From NCBI RefSeq assembly GCF_000974445.1, contig NZ_BBOJ01000020.1:119925-183924 (forward strand): 64,000 nt of DNA. The letters run 5' to 3'. The notes beneath the pieces are model-generated. The model did not search any database, had not been told where the DNA came from, and saw only the letters and a list, made by a program, of their open reading frames with translations. The stretch is from Lentzea aerocolonigenes (GTDB lineage: Bacteria > Actinomycetota > Actinomycetes > Mycobacteriales > Pseudonocardiaceae). Positions within the stretch are counted from its first letter, which is position 1. Each line of letters starts with the position of its first letter. Shown here piece after piece: positions 8,022-15,827 of the stretch. Position numbers and translations under genes: made by a program.

Positions 8022-8325
8022 TCGGCACCGAGGCACCCCTGCTGGCCGCCGCACGACCTGCTGAAGGCCGAACCACCCAGCCCGACTGCAGCGTGCTCCC
8101 GCACCACCGACCACACGCATCAAGCCGAGCCAGACAGGTGCAGCGCGGTCCCGCACCACCGACCACACCCGTCGAACCGGATCAGACGGGTGCGGCGCGA
8201 TCCCGCGTCCTCCGCTGGCGTGAGGAGGCGTGGGTCGGCACCGAGGCACCCCTGCTGGCCGCCGCACGACCTGCTGAAGGCCGAACCACCCAGCCCGACT
8301 GCAGCGTGCTCCCGCACCACCGACC
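8022..8325. repeat. Direct repeat, 91 bp identical, 213-bp spacing
   Basis: A 91-bp stretch at 8022-8112 (beginning TCGGCACCGAGGCACCCCTG) recurs unchanged at 8235-8325, exactly 213 bp apart. The flanks continue with weaker similarity, and related shorter pieces occur at about 7745-7800 and 8365-8410. This fills most of the 7706-8645 gap. No convincing gene is seen: open frames here mirror the repeats on both strands and lack ribosome sites. Confidence 0.8.
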
Positions 8326-8433
8326 GCACGCGTCAAGCCGGGTCAGACGGGTGCGGCGCGGTCCCGTGTCCTCCGCTGGCGTGAGGAGGCGCGGGCCAGC
8401 ACCGAGGCACCCTGGCGACCACGGTGAGCCCCA

Positions 8434-8490
8434 ACGAAAACCCGCTACCCCAACACGACCTGCACTCCGAAGTCGGCAGCGTCCACGGAC
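8434..8490 (-). pseudogene. Second short echo of the GNAT gene 3' end
   Basis: AAAACCCGCTACCCCAAC followed by CCGAAGTCG parallels 8637-8675, which spans the stop and last codons of the intact GNAT gene. The following GCCGTCACCGCC and CCCCGCCGATCAGAC pieces parallel those after the 7836-7935 remnant. Confidence 0.5.
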
Positions 8491-8645
8491 GACCGGACGC
8501 ACTCGAACGCTGCCGTCACCGCCGACCTCCACCCGACACCCCGCCGATCAGACAGGCACATCGGAGTCCCAGAGACGCGCCTCCCGACTACGCAAGGAGA
8601 CCAGCACACACCGCCGACCACTGCGAAGACCAGCCGAAAACCCCG

Positions 8646-9605
8646 CTACCCCAACGAGACCGGCAACCCGAAGTCGATCCACGTCCGCGCCACCCCGAAC
8701 CCGGCACGCTCGTACACACCGAGCGCACCGGTCGAGTTGGCCGTGTCCACGGACAGCCCGGCCCGCTGGTACCCCTGCTCCCTGCCCTGAGCCAGCGTCC
8801 AGCTCAGCAGGGCGGAGGCGACCCCGCGCCCGCGGTGCTCGGCGAGGGTGCCGACGTCTCCGATCCACAGCTCGCGGACGCCGGTCGTCTCCTCGACGAC
8901 CGGGTAGTGCCGCGCGAGCACGAAACCGACCACGGCGCCCTGTGCGAGCGCCAGGAAGGAGGTCTCCTTCACGAACCTCTTGCTGTTGGTGAACGACGAC
9001 GCCCATTCCTCGGGGCTGCGCTCGACCGACCCCCAGTGCTCGGCGAAGGTCGTGTTGGTCACCTGGCGGACCTCTTCGTCGCGGTCCGGGGAGAACGGCA
9101 CGATCTCGTAGCCGGGCGGGATCGGGACCTGGGCGAGTGACTCGCCCAGTGCCACCTCCAGCTCGTAGAAGTGGCGTTGTGCGGTGAACCCTGCTTCCTC
9201 GGCCAGTGCCACGTGCCCTGCCGAGCGGCTCTCGACCATGGTGCTCACGGTGAGCGGCATCGCCGGGTGGCGCTCGGTGTGCAGTTCTCGGGACGAGGCG
9301 ACCAGGCGAGCCAGCAGCTCGCGGCCGATGCCGTTGCGGCGGAACTTCGGGTGCACCGCGCCGTCCAGGCGGACGCGGTGCGTGCCTGCCGGGTTGTCCC
9401 GCAGCACGACGAGGCCGTACGCCGCGAGCTCGTCGTGCACGAGCACGGCCAGTGATCCCCTGGGCAGGTCCGCCTCGGCGAACGACTCGGCGAAGTCCTC
9501 TTCGGACAGCAGCTCGCCGGTGTCGTCGACCGCCTCGGCCGCGTTGTACAGCGCGGCAACCGCAGGAATGTCCGCTGTCGTGAGCGGACGCCACACGAGT
9601 TCCAC
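8646..9605 (-). CDS. Tandem-domain GNAT N-acetyltransferase (mycothiol synthase-like)
   Basis: 319 residues built of two GNAT domains. Domain 1 (about 1-150) has the acetyl-CoA loop FRRNGIGRELLARL. Domain 2 (about 160-319) has LAEHRGRGVASALLSW and the family ending NSTGALGVYERAGFG. The layout and length resemble mycothiol synthase (MshD) and related two-domain acetyltransferases, but similarity is not strong enough to name it MshD. The GTG start at 9605 has TAGCTT eight bases upstream. It is divergent from the methyltransferase gene. Decayed copies of its 3' end occur in the repeat region downstream. Confidence 0.8.
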   Translation of the reverse strand: MELVWRPLTTADIPAVAALYNAAEAVDDTGELLSEEDFAESFAEADLPRGSLAVLVHDELAAYGLVVLRDNPAGTHRVRLDGAVHPKFRRNGIGRELLARLVASSRELHTERHPAMPLTVSTMVESRSAGHVALAEEAGFTAQRHFYELEVALGESLAQVPIPPGYEIVPFSPDRDEEVRQVTNTTFAEHWGSVERSPEEWASSFTNSKRFVKETSFLALAQGAVVGFVLARHYPVVEETTGVRELWIGDVGTLAEHRGRGVASALLSWTLAQGREQGYQRAGLSVDTANSTGALGVYERAGFGVARTWIDFGLPVSLG

Positions 9606-9690
9606 GCCAACTGAAGCTACGGGGAGGTGATGACCTCAACAACTGAATAACGCGTTGCCGGACCAGGCGATCAACGCCATCCTGCGGGCG

Positions 9691-10446
9691 ATGACGACAC
9701 CAGAGATCGCACCGCTGCACGAGGACCTTACCTTCCACGGACCGCTGTCCGAGGAACGGGCCGCGCGCCTGATCCGCGGCCTGCTCCCGCTCGACGGCGC
9801 GCACGTGCTCGACGTCGGCTGCGGCTGGGCGGAGTTCCTGCTGCGAGTGCTGGAAACCGCGCCCACCGCCACCGGCACGGGCGTCGACCTGGACGAGGCG
9901 GCCATCGCCCACGCGCGGGCCAACGCCGAGAAACGAGGCCTTGCGGCCCGCGTCAGCCTCGAGGTGGCCGACGTCGCTCAGTGGCAGTCCGATCGGCCAG
10001 TCGACGCCGTGATCGTCAACGGTGCCAGCCAGGTGTGGGGCGGAGATCCGTTGCAGCACACGGCGAACGCGCTCACAGCGGCGAAAGGGCTGTTGCGCGC
10101 GGGCGGGAAGCTGTTGCTGGGCGAGGGTTTCTGGGAGCGCGAGCCGACTGAAGCGCAGCTCGCCGCGATGCCGATCCCGCGCGAACAGTACGGCTCGCTG
10201 GCCGACCTGGTCGACCTCGCGCACGCTCACGGGTACCGACTGCTCGCGGTGGAGCAGGCGGGCCTCGACGAGTGGGACGTGTTCGAGAACGGGCACGGGC
10301 TCGCGTGGGAACGCTGGCTTCGTGAGAACCCGGACTCCCCGCACGCCGAGGAGATCCGCGCGAAGGCCGACACGCACCGCACCTTCCGCCTGCGCGGCTG
10401 GCGCGGCACGCTCGGCCTGGCTTACCTGACGTTGCAGGCACCGTGA
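9691..10446 (+). CDS. Class I SAM-dependent methyltransferase
   Basis: 251 residues. Motif I LDVGCGWAEFLLRVLE (SAM binding), an acidic residue after the second strand (VDLDEAAIAHARANAE) and VEVADVAQWQ-like motif II show a class I Rossmann methyltransferase. No substrate-specific feature is visible; it resembles the small-molecule methyltransferases of actinobacteria. ATG 9691 is chosen; a TTG at 9655 would add 12 residues but has no ribosome site. The stop codon touches the 3' end of the convergent tRNA-like gene, leaving no intergenic space. Confidence 0.8.
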   Translation: MTTPEIAPLHEDLTFHGPLSEERAARLIRGLLPLDGAHVLDVGCGWAEFLLRVLETAPTATGTGVDLDEAAIAHARANAEKRGLAARVSLEVADVAQWQSDRPVDAVIVNGASQVWGGDPLQHTANALTAAKGLLRAGGKLLLGEGFWEREPTEAQLAAMPIPREQYGSLADLVDLAHAHGYRLLAVEQAGLDEWDVFENGHGLAWERWLRENPDSPHAEEIRAKADTHRTFRLRGWRGTLGLAYLTLQAP

Positions 10447-10517
10447 GAACACGACCGGGCTCGAACCGGCGTCCTCCCGGGTAAGAGCCGGGCGCTCCAC
10501 CACTGAGCTACGCGTTC
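10446..10517 (-). tRNA. tRNA-Lys(CUU)-like gene with unusual discriminator
   Basis: 72 nt folding as a complete cloverleaf by hand: acceptor GAACGCG/CGTGTTC, D stem GCTC/GAGC, anticodon stem CCCGG/CCGGG with loop CTCTTAC (anticodon CTT), T stem GCCGG/CCGGT with loop TTCGAGC. Odd features: position 73 is U, no CCA is encoded, and position 73 coincides with the last base of the convergent methyltransferase stop codon. It is the second of two tandem tRNA genes. The stems differ from a normal actinobacterial tRNA-Lys, so it may be a specialised rather than a bulk tRNA. Confidence 0.7.
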
Positions 10518-10523
10518 CACGCG

Positions 10524-10596
10524 TTCGGCCGGCCGGGCTCGAACCGGCGTCCGCCCGGTCCCAGAGCCGGGTGTTCTACCGCTGAACTACAGCCGA
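10524..10596 (-). tRNA. tRNA-like gene with an 8-nt anticodon loop (Gln CUG?)
   Basis: 73 nt forming a cloverleaf: acceptor TCGGCTG/CGGCCGA (U1-A72), A73, D stem GTTC/GAAC with loop AGCGGTA, anticodon stem CCCGG/CCGGG, T stem GCCGG/CCGGC with loop TTCGAGC. The anticodon loop reads CTCTGGGA, eight instead of seven bases. If U33 is the second base, the anticodon is CUG (Gln), and U1-A72 is also Gln-like; a four-base reading is possible. Its anticodon stem and T arm are almost identical to those of the tRNA gene 6 bp downstream. It begins 17 bp after the stop of the upstream protein gene. Confidence 0.6.
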
Positions 10597-10613
10597 ACGC
10601 CGGTACAGCCTGC

Positions 10614-11951
10614 TCAGTCGAGCGCGTCCTGTCCACCGAATACCCCGGTGTTCAACGGCTTGCCGCTGAACACCCGCGCGCGACGCAACGCCATGGCCCA
10701 CAACGGGTCGGACACCGCGACGCCGTGCACGAGCTCCGGGGTCGGCCGGAAGCGCGCGATCGCCGTGTGCGCTCGCGGTGCTGTCCATCCGGAACGCTCG
10801 GGGTCGACGCGGTGCTCGCGGCAGGCGGCTTCCACGTCGGCACGCGAGCAGGCGGCCGTGCCGTCGAGCACCTCCCACGGCAGCGGCAGGCGCGACCACA
10901 CCGAGGTGTCCGGGTGCAGGCCGCCTCCGGACGTCTGGTGCCAGGCGGCGAGGTCGGCGGCCATCACGCGCATCACCTTGCCCGGCCACGCGTCCTCGAC
11001 CAGCGACGTCAGCCCGGACGCGTGCAGGCAGGCGATCCAGCCCGTGCGCGCGGCGTTGTAGGCGCCGGCCAGAGCGTTCCAGCTGGACGAGTCCACGCCG
11101 CGGCGGACGATCATGGTCGCCTTGTCGATCTCGGACGACCGCCACTCCGAAGCCAGCAGTTCCGCCACCGACCTGGTCGCCGCCGACCACCGGCCGAGCA
11201 GCTCGCCGAGCTGCTCGGCCCGCAACCGGCGCAGCACCTGCCAGGTCGGGCAGGCCAGCGCGATCATCTCCCAGTCGGTCTCGTCACCGGCTTCGCAGCG
11301 CGCGAACAACACCTCCGCGACCTGGTCGAACGGGTTCTCCCGGCCCGCCAGGGAGAACTCGCGGCGCAGCTTGCGCCGTGCCGTGAAGTAGGCGATGAAG
11401 CAGGCCGCGTCCGGGTCGGCGCGGAACCGGTCGCGGTCGATCGCGCCGACGAAGCCAGCCGCCGCCAGCATCCTCAGGCCGCGCATCTTCCGCGCGCGCT
11501 CCAGCCGTGCGGCCTTCGCGGTGAGCCGGCGCAGCATGCGGAAGCGCCGGTTGTACTTGCGCTTCGACAGTTCGATGCCCGCGGCGGCACGGTCCTCACG
11601 GTTCAACCGGTCGGTGAGGAAGTCGGTGCGCGCGGGGTCCCAGTTGATCTCAGAGCCGACGAGCGCCGCGAACTCCAGCACCGAGATCGGGTCGTTGGCG
11701 TCGACCGCGCCGCCGTCCACTCCGAACATGAACCTGGTGGCGGCGATCTGAGGCGCGGCACCGACCGGGCGGGCGTAGTCGACGCTCATCCCGGAGAAGC
11801 CGTACCAACGCCGCGCGTGCTCCGCCACGTCGCGCAGCACCGCACGCTCCCGGCGCCTCAGCGACGGCAGCGCCTCCAGTACGAGGGCGACCACGTCCTC
11901 CGGGCGCAGGCGTGCGTCCAGCGAGTCGTACAGGCGGTCCAGTGCGTCCAC
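10614..11951 (-). CDS. Conserved-looking hypothetical protein upstream of two tRNA genes
   Basis: 445 residues, largely helical and rich in Arg, Ala and Leu, with no signal peptide or membrane segment. I do not recognise the family. Visible features: a basic middle (SKRKYNRRFRMLRRL, then KAARLERARKMRGLRML, about residues 135-170) that could bind nucleic acid, and scattered Trp-containing segments. No vWA/MIDAS motif is present, so it is not an obvious Ro/TROVE protein. It is followed at 17 bp by two tandem tRNA-like genes on the same strand, suggesting one transcript and perhaps an RNA-related role. The start codon is GTG; it is divergent from yaaA, 60 bp away. Confidence 0.65.
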   Translation of the reverse strand: MDALDRLYDSLDARLRPEDVVALVLEALPSLRRRERAVLRDVAEHARRWYGFSGMSVDYARPVGAAPQIAATRFMFGVDGGAVDANDPISVLEFAALVGSEINWDPARTDFLTDRLNREDRAAAGIELSKRKYNRRFRMLRRLTAKAARLERARKMRGLRMLAAAGFVGAIDRDRFRADPDAACFIAYFTARRKLRREFSLAGRENPFDQVAEVLFARCEAGDETDWEMIALACPTWQVLRRLRAEQLGELLGRWSAATRSVAELLASEWRSSEIDKATMIVRRGVDSSSWNALAGAYNAARTGWIACLHASGLTSLVEDAWPGKVMRVMAADLAAWHQTSGGGLHPDTSVWSRLPLPWEVLDGTAACSRADVEAACREHRVDPERSGWTAPRAHTAIARFRPTPELVHGVAVSDPLWAMALRRARVFSGKPLNTGVFGGQDALD

Positions 11952-11997
11952 GCCTTCCAGAGCACCACGCAGGTCCAGCGGTTTTCGCGCGTTGCCC

Positions 11998-12003
11998 TAC
12001 CCT
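11998..12003 (+). promoter_or_regulatory. -10 box near yaaA start
   Basis: TACCCT lies 8 nt upstream of the GTG at 12012; a leaderless start is likely. Confidence 0.4.
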
Positions 12004-12011
12004 TTCCAACC

Positions 12012-12740
12012 GTGCTGGTGCTGCTTCCCCCGTCGGAGACCAAGGCGATCGGCGGCGAGGGCGCGCCGCTCGATCTCGACGCGCTGTCGTTCCCCGAGCT
12101 GAACCCGGTGCGCGACAAGCTGGTGTCCGCGCTGGCCGACCTCGCGAAGGACGTCCCGGCGAGCCTGAAGGCGCTGGAGATCTCCGAGCGCCAGGTCGAC
12201 GAGGTGCACCGCAACGCGGCACTGCGCACGTCCGAGACGACACCCGCGCTGCTGCGCTACACCGGCGTGCTCTACGACAACCTTGACTTCCCGTCGCTGA
12301 AGAAGGCCGAGAAAGAGCGCGCTTTCGAGCGGCTGGCGGTCGCGTCGGCGCTGTTCGGGGCGATTCGCGGCGGCGATCCGGTGCCCGCGTACCGGCTGTC
12401 GGGCGGCAGCACGCTCCCGTCCCACGGCAGCCTGCGCACGTTGTGGAAGCCGGTGCTGGAACCGGTCCTGAAGGACGCCGACGAGTTCGTCGTCGACCTG
12501 CGTTCCGGCGCGTACTCGAGCCTCGCGAAGGTCCCGCACGCCGTCGTCGTGCGGGTGGTCACCAGCGAGGGCAAGGTCGTCAGCCACTTCAACAAGGCGC
12601 ACAAGGGTCTGCTGGCCCGCGCCATCGCGAGCGCCAAGACGGAGCCGGCCGACCTGAAAGGCCTGGTCAAGCTTGCGCAGAAGGCCGGGCTCAAGATCGT
12701 GCCGACGGGTGAGAAGACCGCGGACCTGATCACCGATTAA
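12012..12740 (+). CDS. yaaA: YaaA-family peroxide-stress protein
   Basis: 242 residues. The start VLVLLPPSETKAIGGEG is the signature of the YaaA/UPF0246 family (PSETK); the middle has AIRGGDPVPAYRLSG, and the core AYSSLAKVP and SHFNKAHKG segments are also typical. E. coli YaaA binds DNA and limits free iron and oxidative damage during peroxide stress; the molecular activity is not fully established. The GTG at 12012 begins exactly at the conserved N-terminus. A GC-rich hairpin (TGCGGCC / GGGCCGCA) lies just after the stop. Confidence 0.85.
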   Translation: MLVLLPPSETKAIGGEGAPLDLDALSFPELNPVRDKLVSALADLAKDVPASLKALEISERQVDEVHRNAALRTSETTPALLRYTGVLYDNLDFPSLKKAEKERAFERLAVASALFGAIRGGDPVPAYRLSGGSTLPSHGSLRTLWKPVLEPVLKDADEFVVDLRSGAYSSLAKVPHAVVVRVVTSEGKVVSHFNKAHKGLLARAIASAKTEPADLKGLVKLAQKAGLKIVPTGEKTADLITD

Positions 12741-12745
12741 TTCGG

Positions 12746-12766
12746 TTGCGGCCGGTGGGGGCCGCA
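12746..12766 (+). terminator. Possible hairpin terminator after yaaA
   Basis: TGCGGCC pairs with GGCCGCA around a short G-rich loop, starting 6 bp after the stop. There is no T-run. Confidence 0.35.
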
Positions 12767-12820
12767 CGGCAGTCTTCTGCCTCGAAGCGTGACATCGGAG
12801 CTGGATCGAGGAGGTGCGTG

Positions 12821-12886
12821 ATGTCAGAGCCTGTCTTTGGACGTGGCATCGCCCGCGCGACCCGTCCAGCCGCCCTTCGCGCCTGA
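12821..12886 (+). CDS. Possible 21-residue leader peptide upstream of the RIO kinase
   Basis: The ATG at 12821 follows GAGGAGG with ideal spacing, a far stronger ribosome site than most genes here, and encodes MSEPVFGRGIARATRPAALR plus one Ala before TGA. It ends 64 bp before the RIO kinase start, with a hairpin between them. It may be a regulatory leader or simply a small protein. It is too short to judge by coding statistics. Confidence 0.4.
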   Translation: MSEPVFGRGIARATRPAALRA

Positions 12887-12913
12887 TCAGCACCGTTTGA
12901 TCGCAGAGCGCCA

Positions 12914-12949
12914 GTGGGGCGGTCACCTTCATCTTTTGGGAGACCCCAC
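12914..12949 (+). promoter_or_regulatory. Hairpin across the RIO kinase ribosome site
   Basis: GTGGGG (12914-12919) pairs with CCCCAC (12944-12949), placing the GGGAG ribosome site in the loop and ending next to the GTG start. Together with the leader peptide this could modulate translation. Confidence 0.3.
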
Positions 12950-12950
12950 C

Positions 12951-13916
12951 GTGCGCGAGCACGATCTTTTCGAGCGTTTCGAATCATCCTTTGACGACGC
13001 CGACACCATGCGGCGCAAGGGAAAGCGCGCCAAGCGCACCGCCGACGACGCGGAACCGACGCGTCGCGGCCGAATGACAGAAGCAGAGAAGCTGCGAGTC
13101 GCCCGGCTGCGCGAGGACCAGCTCAGCACGGCGGACACCCCCGAGGACGGCGATCGCTGGTCCACGTGGGGCGACGCCGAGCAGGGCCCCGAACCGCATC
13201 CGGACTGGCTCATCACCGAACTCGCCGCGGTCGACCGCGAACTGGGCATCGTGAAGACCGGCAAGGAAGCGGACGTCTTCCTGCTGGAACGAGCGATGGG
13301 CGAGAAGGCGTGCCTGCTCGCCGCCAAGCGCTACCGCAGCAACGACCACCGGATGTTCCACCGCGACGCGGGATATCTGGAAGGTCGCCGGATGAAGAAG
13401 TCCCGCGAGACGCGGGCCATCGCGAACCGCACCGCGTTCGGGCGCAACCTGATCGCGGAGCAGTGGGCGGTCGCGGAGTTCGCCGCGCTCTCCGGGCTGT
13501 GGCAGATCGGCGCACCCGTGCCGTACCCGGTGCAGCGCAGCGGCACCGAACTGCTGCTGGAGTTCATCGGTGACGACGAGGGCAACGCGGCACCGCGGCT
13601 CGCGCAGACCCGTCCGGACGAGGACGAACTGCTCGACCTGTGGCGACAGCTGGTGAGCACGTTGATGACGCTCGCGGAGGCGGGCCTCACCCACGGCGAC
13701 CTGTCCGCGTACAACCTCATGGTCCACGAAGGCAGGCTGATCATGATCGACCTGCCGCAGGTGGTCGACCTGGTCAGGAACCCGCGCGGTGCGGAGTTCC
13801 TCGACCGCGACGTCCGCAACATCAGCGGGTGGTTCGCCTCGCGCGGCCTCCCGCCGGAGATCGGCGACCCGTCCTCCCTGGTGGCAACGCTGCTGGACGT
13901 GGCGGGTATGGCGTGA
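12951..13916 (+). CDS. RIO-type serine/threonine protein kinase
   Basis: 321 residues. RIO kinase features: the nucleotide loop VKTGKEADVFLL (about 98-110), the catalytic loop THGDLSAYNLMV (about 246; Asp and Asn) and the metal-binding MIDLPQVVD (about 264; Asp). The N-terminal 95 residues are charged and low in complexity (RRKGKRAKRTADDAE). Eukaryotic/archaeal RIO1 acts in ribosome maturation; bacterial members are less studied. GTG 12951 is chosen because GGGAG lies upstream; upstream in-frame sequence overlaps the leader peptide in another frame and lacks kinase-like composition. It sits between yaaA and a DEAD-box helicase. Confidence 0.85.
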   Translation: MREHDLFERFESSFDDADTMRRKGKRAKRTADDAEPTRRGRMTEAEKLRVARLREDQLSTADTPEDGDRWSTWGDAEQGPEPHPDWLITELAAVDRELGIVKTGKEADVFLLERAMGEKACLLAAKRYRSNDHRMFHRDAGYLEGRRMKKSRETRAIANRTAFGRNLIAEQWAVAEFAALSGLWQIGAPVPYPVQRSGTELLLEFIGDDEGNAAPRLAQTRPDEDELLDLWRQLVSTLMTLAEAGLTHGDLSAYNLMVHEGRLIMIDLPQVVDLVRNPRGAEFLDRDVRNISGWFASRGLPPEIGDPSSLVATLLDVAGMA

Positions 13917-14141
13917 CCCACGTTGCGCGTCCGGCCGTGTCCAACGACACTGCCGGGCGCGCGGCGCACCCTCAATGATCAGCTAGACTGTGCTGTGCAC
14001 CGATGAAGGCCTGACAGCCGTTGACCGGTGTTTCCACCCACTCATCAGCGGCGTGACCATCACGCCGGGCCCGTCCTTGTGATCGGCACCGCGGTAGCGC
14101 GCGGGGCAGCCTCGAGACGTGCCATGTCCCGGAGGTTTGTT

Positions 14142-15692
14142 TTGCCATCCATGTCCGAAGGCCGTTCCGAGCGCGCACAAAGCCGCAGGTCACCGCGGCG
14201 TCGCTCGGGTCGCCAGGGCAACTCCTCGCGTCCGCAGCAGCGGGTCGAGGAACCGATCGTCGCCGAGCACTTCGAGAGCACGCTGCCGGAAGGCCCGCTG
14301 CCCTCGTTCGCCGAGCTCGGCCTCTCCGACGCTTTGATCCGTTCGCTCGCCGCCAACGAGATCACCGAGCCGTTCCCCATCCAGGCGGCCACCCTGCCCG
14401 ACTCGATGTCGGGCCGTGACATCCTCGGCCGCGGCCAGACCGGCTCCGGCAAGACGCTGGCGTTCGGCCTCGCCATGCTGACCCGCCTCGCGGGCGGCCG
14501 CTCCGTGCCGCACAAGCCGCGCGGCCTGATCCTGGTCCCGACCCGCGAGCTCGCGATGCAGGTGGAGACGGCGCTGATGCCGCACGCCCGCTCGCTGGGC
14601 CTGTGGTGCCGCGTCGTCGTGGGCGGCACGTCCTTCCCGCGCCAGATCGATCACCTGCGCCGCGGCGTCGACCTGCTGATCGCCACGCCGGGCCGCCTGT
14701 CCGACCACGTCCGCCAGGGCACCTGCGACCTGTCCCAGGTCGAGATCACCGCACTGGACGAGGCCGACCAGATGGCGGACATGGGCTTCATGCCCCAGGT
14801 CCGCGCGATCCTCGACCTGACCCCGCAGGACGGCCAGCGCCTGCTGTTCTCCGCGACGCTCGACGGCGACGTGGACAAGCTGGTCCGCCAGTACCTGCAC
14901 GACCCGGTGACGCACTCGGTGGCCCCGCCCACCGCGAGCGTCACGACGATGGATCACCACCTGCTGTTCGTGTCCGCCGAGGACAAGCAGAACGTGGTGA
15001 CCGAGGTGGCCGCGCGCGAGGGCCGCACGATCATGTTCGTGCGCACCAAGCACCACGTCGACCGCCTGGCCAAGAAGCTGCGCTCGGTCGGCGTCCACGC
15101 CGGCGCGCTGCACGGCGGCAAGGCCCAGAGCGCCCGCACGCGGGTGCTCGGCGAGTTCCGCGAGGGCACCACGCCCGTCCTGATCGCGACGGACGTGGCG
15201 GCCCGCGGCATCCACGTCGACGACGTGTCCCTGGTCGTCCACGTCGACCCGCCGGCCGACCCGAAGGACTACCTGCACCGCGCAGGCCGCACGGCTCGCG
15301 CAGGCCAGTCCGGCACGGTCGTCACGCTGGTGACGCACGACCAGCGCCGTGCGGTCCAGGGCATGGCGGCCCGCGCGGGCATCCGTCCGGAGAGCACGAA
15401 GGTGCGCCCCGGCGACGACGACCTGATCCGCATCACCGGCGCCCGCACCCCGAGCGGCGAGCCGATCGTGGAACGCGAGAAGCCGGCCCGTCGCAACGGC
15501 GGCGGCGGCGGCCGTCGCTTCGGCGCTCCTGCCACCGGCACCGGCCGCGGCGAGTACCGCGGCGGCTCCGGCCGTCGCTCCGAGGGCGGCGAGTTCCGCG
15601 GCGGTCCGCGTCGCTCGGAGCGCTCCGAGGGCGGCCGCGGTTTCGGCCGGACCGAGCGCACCGGCCGTCCGCGCCGGGCACCGCAGCACTGA
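14142..15692 (+). CDS. DEAD-box ATP-dependent RNA helicase
   Basis: 516 residues. Helicase motifs in order: Q motif (FAELGLSDALIRSL, ITEPFPIQ), motif I GQTGSGKT (about 98), PTRELA, TPGRL, motif II as DEAD in ALDEADQMADMGF (about 206), SAT, TDVAARGI and HRAGRTARAGQ (about 378). The C-terminal 75 residues are an RG/GR-rich tail, typical of cold-shock or ribosome-assembly RhlE/CsdA-like helicases and likely to bind RNA. The start is taken as TTG 14142, six bases after GGAGG; ATG 14151 is the alternative. A strong terminator follows. Confidence 0.92.
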   Translation: MPSMSEGRSERAQSRRSPRRRSGRQGNSSRPQQRVEEPIVAEHFESTLPEGPLPSFAELGLSDALIRSLAANEITEPFPIQAATLPDSMSGRDILGRGQTGSGKTLAFGLAMLTRLAGGRSVPHKPRGLILVPTRELAMQVETALMPHARSLGLWCRVVVGGTSFPRQIDHLRRGVDLLIATPGRLSDHVRQGTCDLSQVEITALDEADQMADMGFMPQVRAILDLTPQDGQRLLFSATLDGDVDKLVRQYLHDPVTHSVAPPTASVTTMDHHLLFVSAEDKQNVVTEVAAREGRTIMFVRTKHHVDRLAKKLRSVGVHAGALHGGKAQSARTRVLGEFREGTTPVLIATDVAARGIHVDDVSLVVHVDPPADPKDYLHRAGRTARAGQSGTVVTLVTHDQRRAVQGMAARAGIRPESTKVRPGDDDLIRITGARTPSGEPIVEREKPARRNGGGGGRRFGAPATGTGRGEYRGGSGRRSEGGEFRGGPRRSERSEGGRGFGRTERTGRPRRAPQH

Positions 15693-15708
15693 ATCTGATC
15701 GACGGCTG

Positions 15709-15742
15709 AAGGCCGCCTCCCCGCTGCGGGGAGGCGGCCTTT
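15709..15742 (+). terminator. Rho-independent terminator after the helicase gene
   Basis: AAGGCCGCCTCC / GGAGGCGGCCTT is a 12-bp perfect stem closing a loop of about 9 nt, followed by a short T run, 16 bp after the stop. Confidence 0.85.
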
Positions 15743-15746
15743 CGCC

Positions 15747-15827
15747 ATCCCCAGAACGGACTGCCGGGATCGTCGATCACGTCGAGCAGCGGACGATCTG
15801 GCGAAGATGCGTGTCTGGGACAGGCAT
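15747..15827 (-). pseudogene. Internally deleted duplicate of the DUF3024 gene
   Basis: The reverse strand carries MPVPDTHLRQIVR, matching the start of the intact neighbour (MPLPETHLRQIAR), fused directly to a version of its C-terminus (LLDVIDDPGSPFW in a shifted frame versus LLDMIADPRVSFF). About 95 codons in between are missing. A small open frame ends at 15777. Upstream DNA (15828-15853) also resembles the intact gene's upstream sequence. It sits directly behind the functional copy. Confidence 0.7.

Noticed and set aside
7706..8645. CRISPR-like array or coding genes in the repeat gap
   Set aside because: The repeat period (213 bp) and unit size (about 90 bp) do not fit CRISPR. Open frames there lack ribosome sites and are shadows of the repeats on both strands.
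10614..11951. Ro60/TROVE protein with Y RNA
   Set aside because: No vWA MIDAS motif or HEAT-like ring signature was seen, and the adjacent RNAs are full cloverleaves rather than Y RNAs.
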